A stretch of 64,000 nucleotides of DNA from Sipunculus nudus. Lineage: Eukaryota > Annelida > Sipuncula > Golfingiida > Sipunculidae. The notes under the pieces are model-generated. The model worked only from the letters and a program-made list of their open reading frames with translations. It was not told the DNA's origin and ran no database searches. The position numbers were made by a program, and so were the translations under genes. The stretch's first letter is position 1, and each line of letters opens with the position of its first letter. Positions 58,400 through 64,000 of the stretch are shown here, in pieces. The DNA lies in contig CM049313.1 in assembly GCA_026874595.1 (NCBI GenBank), positions 37,290,659 to 37,354,658 of the forward strand, given 5' to 3'.

Positions 58400-61300
58400 T
58401 TTGTTCTATGATGATGTTTACACTGGAAACAGAAACAGAAAATAACATAGAATTAACGACAGATTGGCCGTCTCTCCCACTGTAAGACATCAGGCTTACC
58501 TACCATCCCTCATATGCATCCCTTTTGTAAAGTAGGTTGTCTTGAGGAGGTCAACGTAGCAGGGCCCTTCATTCATGCACTGGTGTTTGAATGATCCAGA
58601 CATGGGGTCAGTAGCCAACGTCTGGGCGACACTTGATTCAGTTATGTTGATGTGATAAGGGGCTAATCGTTAATCGACACAAGGTGAAATTACAGTAGCC
58701 ACCGCGACTGTTCTAGTTCCCTGATTATCACGTCTAACTAATAGACTAGCAGTATATATTTGGCTAAGTAATAACAACCATTCCGAATTCGAACAGACTT
58801 TCGGCCACTTGATGATTTTAACTTAAATTCCTGTGTTGTTTTGTATCACCTGTGGAAAAATTCTACATTTCGGAGCTTGTCTGTCTGCAAACCTAATTAT
58901 TTGCTGATATTGATTCGCATAATATTGCCATTTTAGGCAATATCTGTTCTTCGAAATTGAAAATAAACTGCCCCGGACAAACAAAGTAGAAAGGTAGTTT
59001 CAACTACAATTTTTTTAATGGAGATTTACACTGGAAACAGAAGCAAAAATGACATATAATTATCTATTAATAGGATAATCAAAATGGGGCGTCCTTGCAC
59101 ATTCGTATAAAGCGAATAAAAAGTTGATTTTCGGGTTGCATGGAGACCCAACTATCATTGTATTACAACAGTTAAAGTTATTATAAACAAAAAATGTATT
59201 TGAGTATGTAAGCCCATTATTTAAAGTTCCTGTTGTATAATTATGTAATACTGATTTACACAAATTCTAATTCAGGCAGTCGGTGGGAATAAGGTAGAAT
59301 TCATGTATGCTCTCCACTATTTGCAAAGTAAATAAGCCCACATAACGTCCAAAGTATGACCGTAAAGGAAACCAGTTTGTACAGAAGAACGATATAAACT
59401 TACACTTTCGCTGTACACTCAGCCACATATACTTAGTTGTACGTATACACATCCAGATTCGCTGTAGTATGTTAACTCTTTCAGCGTAGACTGTGTATTT
59501 AAGTACCAGGTGGGCGAAATTTGCAGTCATATAAAAACACAAAGGTGAATATACGCCCTGATGAAGGGCATTACGTGTTTGTTGACGATGGGAGACGCTC
59601 GTAATTTTCTCGTTGAAGAGAAAATCAAACACCTGTACATTGAATACGGATTGGCCCTGATAAGACCTGTTTAGGTACACTGTTCGATTCACAGTACACA
59701 CCGTGACAGGGCAAAATGGCCTTACATTACATGTCTACATTACTACGTCAACGCACAAGTACTGACGGAAAGGGAGGTTTAGGACGGAGAATTATCCTGA
59801 GAATCATGCAGACCTGCAACTGCTCCGTAAAAATGTTATTTTGATGATGTAACAGTCGGTGTTTGTTCACCGCTCAGCAGCAAATATCGAAAACATACAC
59901 ACACATACACTTACACACACACCATCACCATCAAACACTCATAGCGGGAGGGAGAGATACTAATTTATTAACCACACACATTTTCTAGTGCACATATGCA
60001 ATACACTCGCCCATCAATTCAATTATAATTTGCTGTATATATTTGCGTGAGCTGAAAAAGGCATGTTTGATATATAATTTACAGATTCTTATTACACAGG
60101 TATGATCAATATTTATCCTGACATATGCGCACGTTTATTAATTTCTGGCCGAAACATATAGCTTCTTTGACCCCTAAAACCACTGGAATTAACGATGTGC
60201 TAATTAAGTAGAATTGCCCCTTTTTTATATGAATGGAGAGTTGGATGACAACTTAATAACGCGCTAACTAGTTTTTTTTTTTTGCTTAATGCCAGAATAA
60301 ACACCAATTTCTAAATCAAGGGATGGCATTATATAATACCACACCGGCATTATATAATACCACACACTATAATACCATCCCAACCCGAAAACGAAGCTTT
60401 AAACTAAGGAGTTAAAAACTCATTGTTGAAACCTATTAGTCTGCGGAGGATGGGGCCTTGACGCGCATGCGCGGTTTTAAAACTGTCACTGTGCACATCA
60501 AGCACAGGATGTCGTCTGATTGGGTTTCACCCGCTAAATCAGATAAACATGTTACTAATAGATCTAAAGGTCCCCGGTCTTTTTTCCTGGTGCATTTGTT
60601 TTATGAGTGATAGCTTTGAGATTATTAACAGCTTTACACACATAAGCGTTATATTTATGATCACACAACTTTCACAAGCTCGGAAAATAGGCCTATACAC
60701 GGTCATCGCAATATGCAAATGAATCTAATAATTCTTGGGACACTTTCCCCGTATATAATTGCCTCACAATGATTAAACTGTGCCAAAATTTCTTTCCGAG
60801 GCATTTAACCTACACATATTTCACGTGAATTACCATGATTAATGTCGTCCTTCTTGACTTCAATAATAGCGACAGCAGGCCGTTACATAAGTGTTTAGCA
60901 TCTGAAAAAATCATAAATTCTGTTATCTTATCTAGGGAAGATTGGGCTACACAATATATGTGAGAGAGAATACGAACGTCAAAACTAAAGTAATCTAACA
61001 CGTAGCATGGTAAAGGATTTCCAGAAATCCCGCCCTGTGTTCTAGGAAATATAACTTACTTTTCATTTGAAAAAAAAATATGGATGGTATGAATAATAAA
61101 TGAGTGAATACGGACTGTCTTAAATGCTGAATTTATATCTTAAGAAAACAAACCAGTGCCCATGGAAAGCGTACAGTCTCTTCATAAACACTATCATTGT
61201 AACATTTACATTTGTCGTGGGGTATTGTAAGTGTGAAGTGCTCTATTACTGTGACACAGCCTCACGACAAACAGACGTTTTCACTGCCATAAGTTTCAAA

Positions 61301-63765
61301 CATTACAGCTCGCATTATATTTTGGTATATTGCTGCCGATCAAAATAATATACGTACATATTACATACTAAATACACACAGTTGAAACTCCACTGTTTTG
61401 TTACAGTTTTGATTCGAGAGTATGAGTAGTGTATACGCTGTGTACATTTCTTAATTTGCGTAACTGCCCTACACCTACCGTTGTTATATACGTAGAACCT
61501 GTACACAGTCTGTACACCGCTTTGTTCCGCCTGTGCGGAGGAGAGTTGTTTCTGGGTGGGTAAGATTCAGATATCCACTCCAGTCAGATGCAGGTCACGG
61601 GTCTCGCTGACCCGGATAAGGCTGTGTTGTGACCCAGTTGTATATACAGTACTTGTGCGTGTATATGTGTGGGTGTAGGCGGGGATGTAAACAGAGATAA
61701 TTTATTCTGTGGCCACTTGACCGTTTCGCAGGCTTGCTCTTGTTATTGACGGCCTGGAGGGCAAAAGTAGTTGTGTACAAGTACGGGGCAACAGTGACCA
61801 CTCTGTCGCGGCCTCCTGTCTCTTACGGACTGGTTGGTCCCGCGAAATTAAAAAAAAATTACATAAAAACGTGACTATATACATGTATGACCCGAATATG
61901 TGAAAGTATCTTTTCATAATCTATTTCTATTGGCAGAATCTTAATGCAAATATCTTTCAGAATCTACTTCTGTTGCCAGAATCATAAAGAGTTAGTATTG
62001 TCAATTTTATTTTTCTTCTGCAACCTCGGGGCAAGGGGATCAAGTATGTCCGTTTCATTAATTTGTTTTTTTTCTTAGTTTAGCATGTATAACAACAGGC
62101 TTATCTGAAAGGGATATAATCGGGAACAATACTTTGACTTTTCTTTCACACTATCATTTCAGTTTTGCAAAGTTTCCCAGCAAAACCACCTCAACACACA
62201 GTCTCATTACATCGTATATGGCTGTTTAACACCTTGTTTTGGGACTGAGTGTTGGTAAACACAGTCCACGTGTGTCTGTTTACCATAACAAGGGCGTGAC
62301 CAGAGGACTGATCATAAGGCTTAACAGGCGGTGTTTCAGCCAGCGGGAACATGTATTACATTTTTTGGGCTAAATTAGTCAGGATATCGCCGGATTGACG
62401 TGGTTTGGCGGGCGATAAAGCGCTGTGTTTATGTTGACACCATTGATCGCGCCCGGTCCACTGTTTTTAACATTGTTAACAGGATTAAGCAAACGGTTTC
62501 AGGGCAATATTTTGGCAGGTACAAATTTATTTTAAAGGGAAGAAACTATTTTTCGTGTTAATTCAATATGCTTTATAGGTGATTTTGCCCCTTTAAGATA
62601 TATAACCCTGTGGCTGTTTTGTCACAAAATCTTTCTGCGCATGTGGAGTTCGTATATGCCTATGGTAAGGAAGCAGCTGGCAGGGGACGTTTTGTGTGAT
62701 TTTTTAAACGTATAAAACATTTGAAATTATCAATAATTCCGGCTTTAAATCGGTAGCGTTATATGATTCCGCTGTTCTCTATTTGAGTCATGAAACATTT
62801 ATTATAACATACCCTTCTCATATCCTACTATTTTTTTCCAGATTTGAACGAACGTGAGCAATGTCACTTTAGAGATGTTTTCAATATTTCCCAGCTTTAA
62901 CACTGACATAAAAAAATCCTTAAGTCCCTGGCGTTTGTCGAAGTATGATCGTTGTGTGCCTATTAAATAATCCACCCTGCACGTTCTTTGGAATAAGTTG
63001 AAGTGCATAATTAGCTTACCAGTTCAGTGTTACCAGTTCCAGTAAAGAAAGAACAAAACAGAACTCCAAAAATATTTACAGTTCGGGGGGGGGGGGGTTC
63101 CACGGGGTCAGGACCCTCCTCCCCCCTTATTCATCAGAAACAACTTTTTTTAAGGGCTTCAGGCAAAATTTTGCGGCCTGGACCCCCCTTTTTTTAGACC
63201 TGGGAACCTTTTTTTTAGGGTTTTCATTAGTCCACCTGGGTTTGACCCTTAATATCAATTTGTTATTTTAATGACATGTTATCCAACCATTACATCTGTC
63301 TTAATCTCAATGAAGAAGTTCCTTGAATATGAATGTGTCAGAGCCTTAATATAAATAGTTTTAAAAGTCCAATTAGAAGAGACACATATGATGAGTCAGG
63401 AGTTCCGCAGTTAAATATTAATAAAGCAGTTTTTACTTTAAATACCACCATCTTGTTTGTTACTCGACATTTAGAGTGAAACGTTTGCTTTAAGATTTGA
63501 ACTTTTGACTTGTAATAGGTTCTCTTCCAAGGATCGGTTTTTATCATGAATGCCTTGTGTAAGAAGAAATATTAGAGAGTCATGTATTGTACAGACAAAC
63601 ATTGAGAAACTTCCAGGAAAAAATCAACCAAAAGTTTAATCTAACTAAAATATCGGTCCTTTTTTTTATTATGTATAGTAATTACTGTTAATGTTATGCA
63701 ACCAACAAGTTAATTTGCAAAGCAAAGTAATCAGAAACCATCCAATCACACAGTGTGTACTCATG

Positions 63766-63768
<3 letters not shown>
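58400..63768. other. Upstream region of the DUF1761-like gene and intergenic, no coding exon recognised
   Basis: Long AT-rich stretch. It contains a CA-rich patch (59898-59945), a small duplicated GGCATTATATAATACCACAC motif (60325-60367) and a poly-G run (63086-63098). The 144-codon open frame at 59267-59701 (-) has no recognised domain. A 5' UTR exon of the minus-strand gene probably lies here but cannot be placed. Confidence 0.4.

Positions 63769-63816
<48 letters not shown>
63769..63816 (+). repeat. (AT)n microsatellite
   Basis: Pure TA repeat close to the window end. Confidence 0.95.
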
Positions 63817-63819
<3 letters not shown>

Positions 63820-64000
63820 GAACATCTCTTTGAAACGACGTCAAAGGTATCATCCCTTAAACCATCTTTTATTTCTTGATCATGTGACGGACCTATCATG
63901 ACGATATATGTATATATATTTATTTTATACTCTAACACATGAACAATTCACGAGCACATTAACGTGGAACCCTCAGACTCTTTATATAACTTTTTATGTG

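Noticed and set aside
59267-59701. 144-codon minus-strand frame as a gene or transposon remnant
   Set aside because: No recognisable domain, low-complexity AT-rich composition and no splice partner. The CTGATGAAGG string opposite it suggested a hammerhead ribozyme, but the required GAAA core is missing.

Overview
This is nuclear DNA of an animal. It is AT-rich and intron-rich, holds three spliced genes with GT-AG introns, and is packed with repeats (satellites, miniature transposons, AT microsatellites, long poly-G/poly-C runs). The gene families (an aquaglyceroporin with the NPARD motif, a divergent Cys-loop receptor and a small four-helix membrane protein) and the kinds of repeats suggest a lophotrochozoan, most likely a bivalve mollusc. 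That assignment is inference, because no rRNA or mitochondrial marker is present.

Layout. 1-4.0 kb: repeats, namely a TIR element with GGTGGCGCCACC palindromes, a miniature LTR retrotransposon with three LTRs and a tRNA-like promoter motif in each, and a 2x455-bp tandem repeat. 4.69-8.57 kb (+): the last four coding exons of an aquaglyceroporin; its 5' half was not found in the window. 9.08-11.84 kb: a 183/184-bp satellite with alternating A/B monomers. 12-17.5 kb: non-coding DNA with three minisatellites. 18.0-32.5 kb: three head-to-tail Helitron-like elements that end in a hairpin plus CTAG. Two of them carry different copy numbers of a 365-bp satellite, and the array carries repeated RFX-like and CTCF-like motifs. 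33.08-41.64 kb (+): a complete eight-exon Cys-loop ligand-gated channel gene (439 aa). 43.2-49.5 kb: a hAT-like non-autonomous element next to a foldback-like element with ~145-bp inverted repeats. 49.8-52.1 kb: an older Helitron-like copy. 53.1-53.95 kb: a tandem repeat family. 55.46-58.40 kb (-): a two-coding-exon gene for a 125-aa membrane protein that resembles DUF1761. 58.4-64 kb: no gene recognised.

The three genes are independent single-gene units, not an operon. The aquaglyceroporin would move water and glycerol across the plasma membrane. The Cys-loop protein is predicted to be a cation-selective non-alpha subunit. The third gene has no known role. Two observations stand out. In the channel gene, the 3' splice site and first bases of exon 5 are tandemly repeated seven times at a 68-bp period just upstream of the real exon, and every upstream copy leads to an early stop. 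At 2409-3129 lies a miniature LTR element whose ~156-bp LTRs each contain A-box and B-box motifs at near-tRNA spacing.
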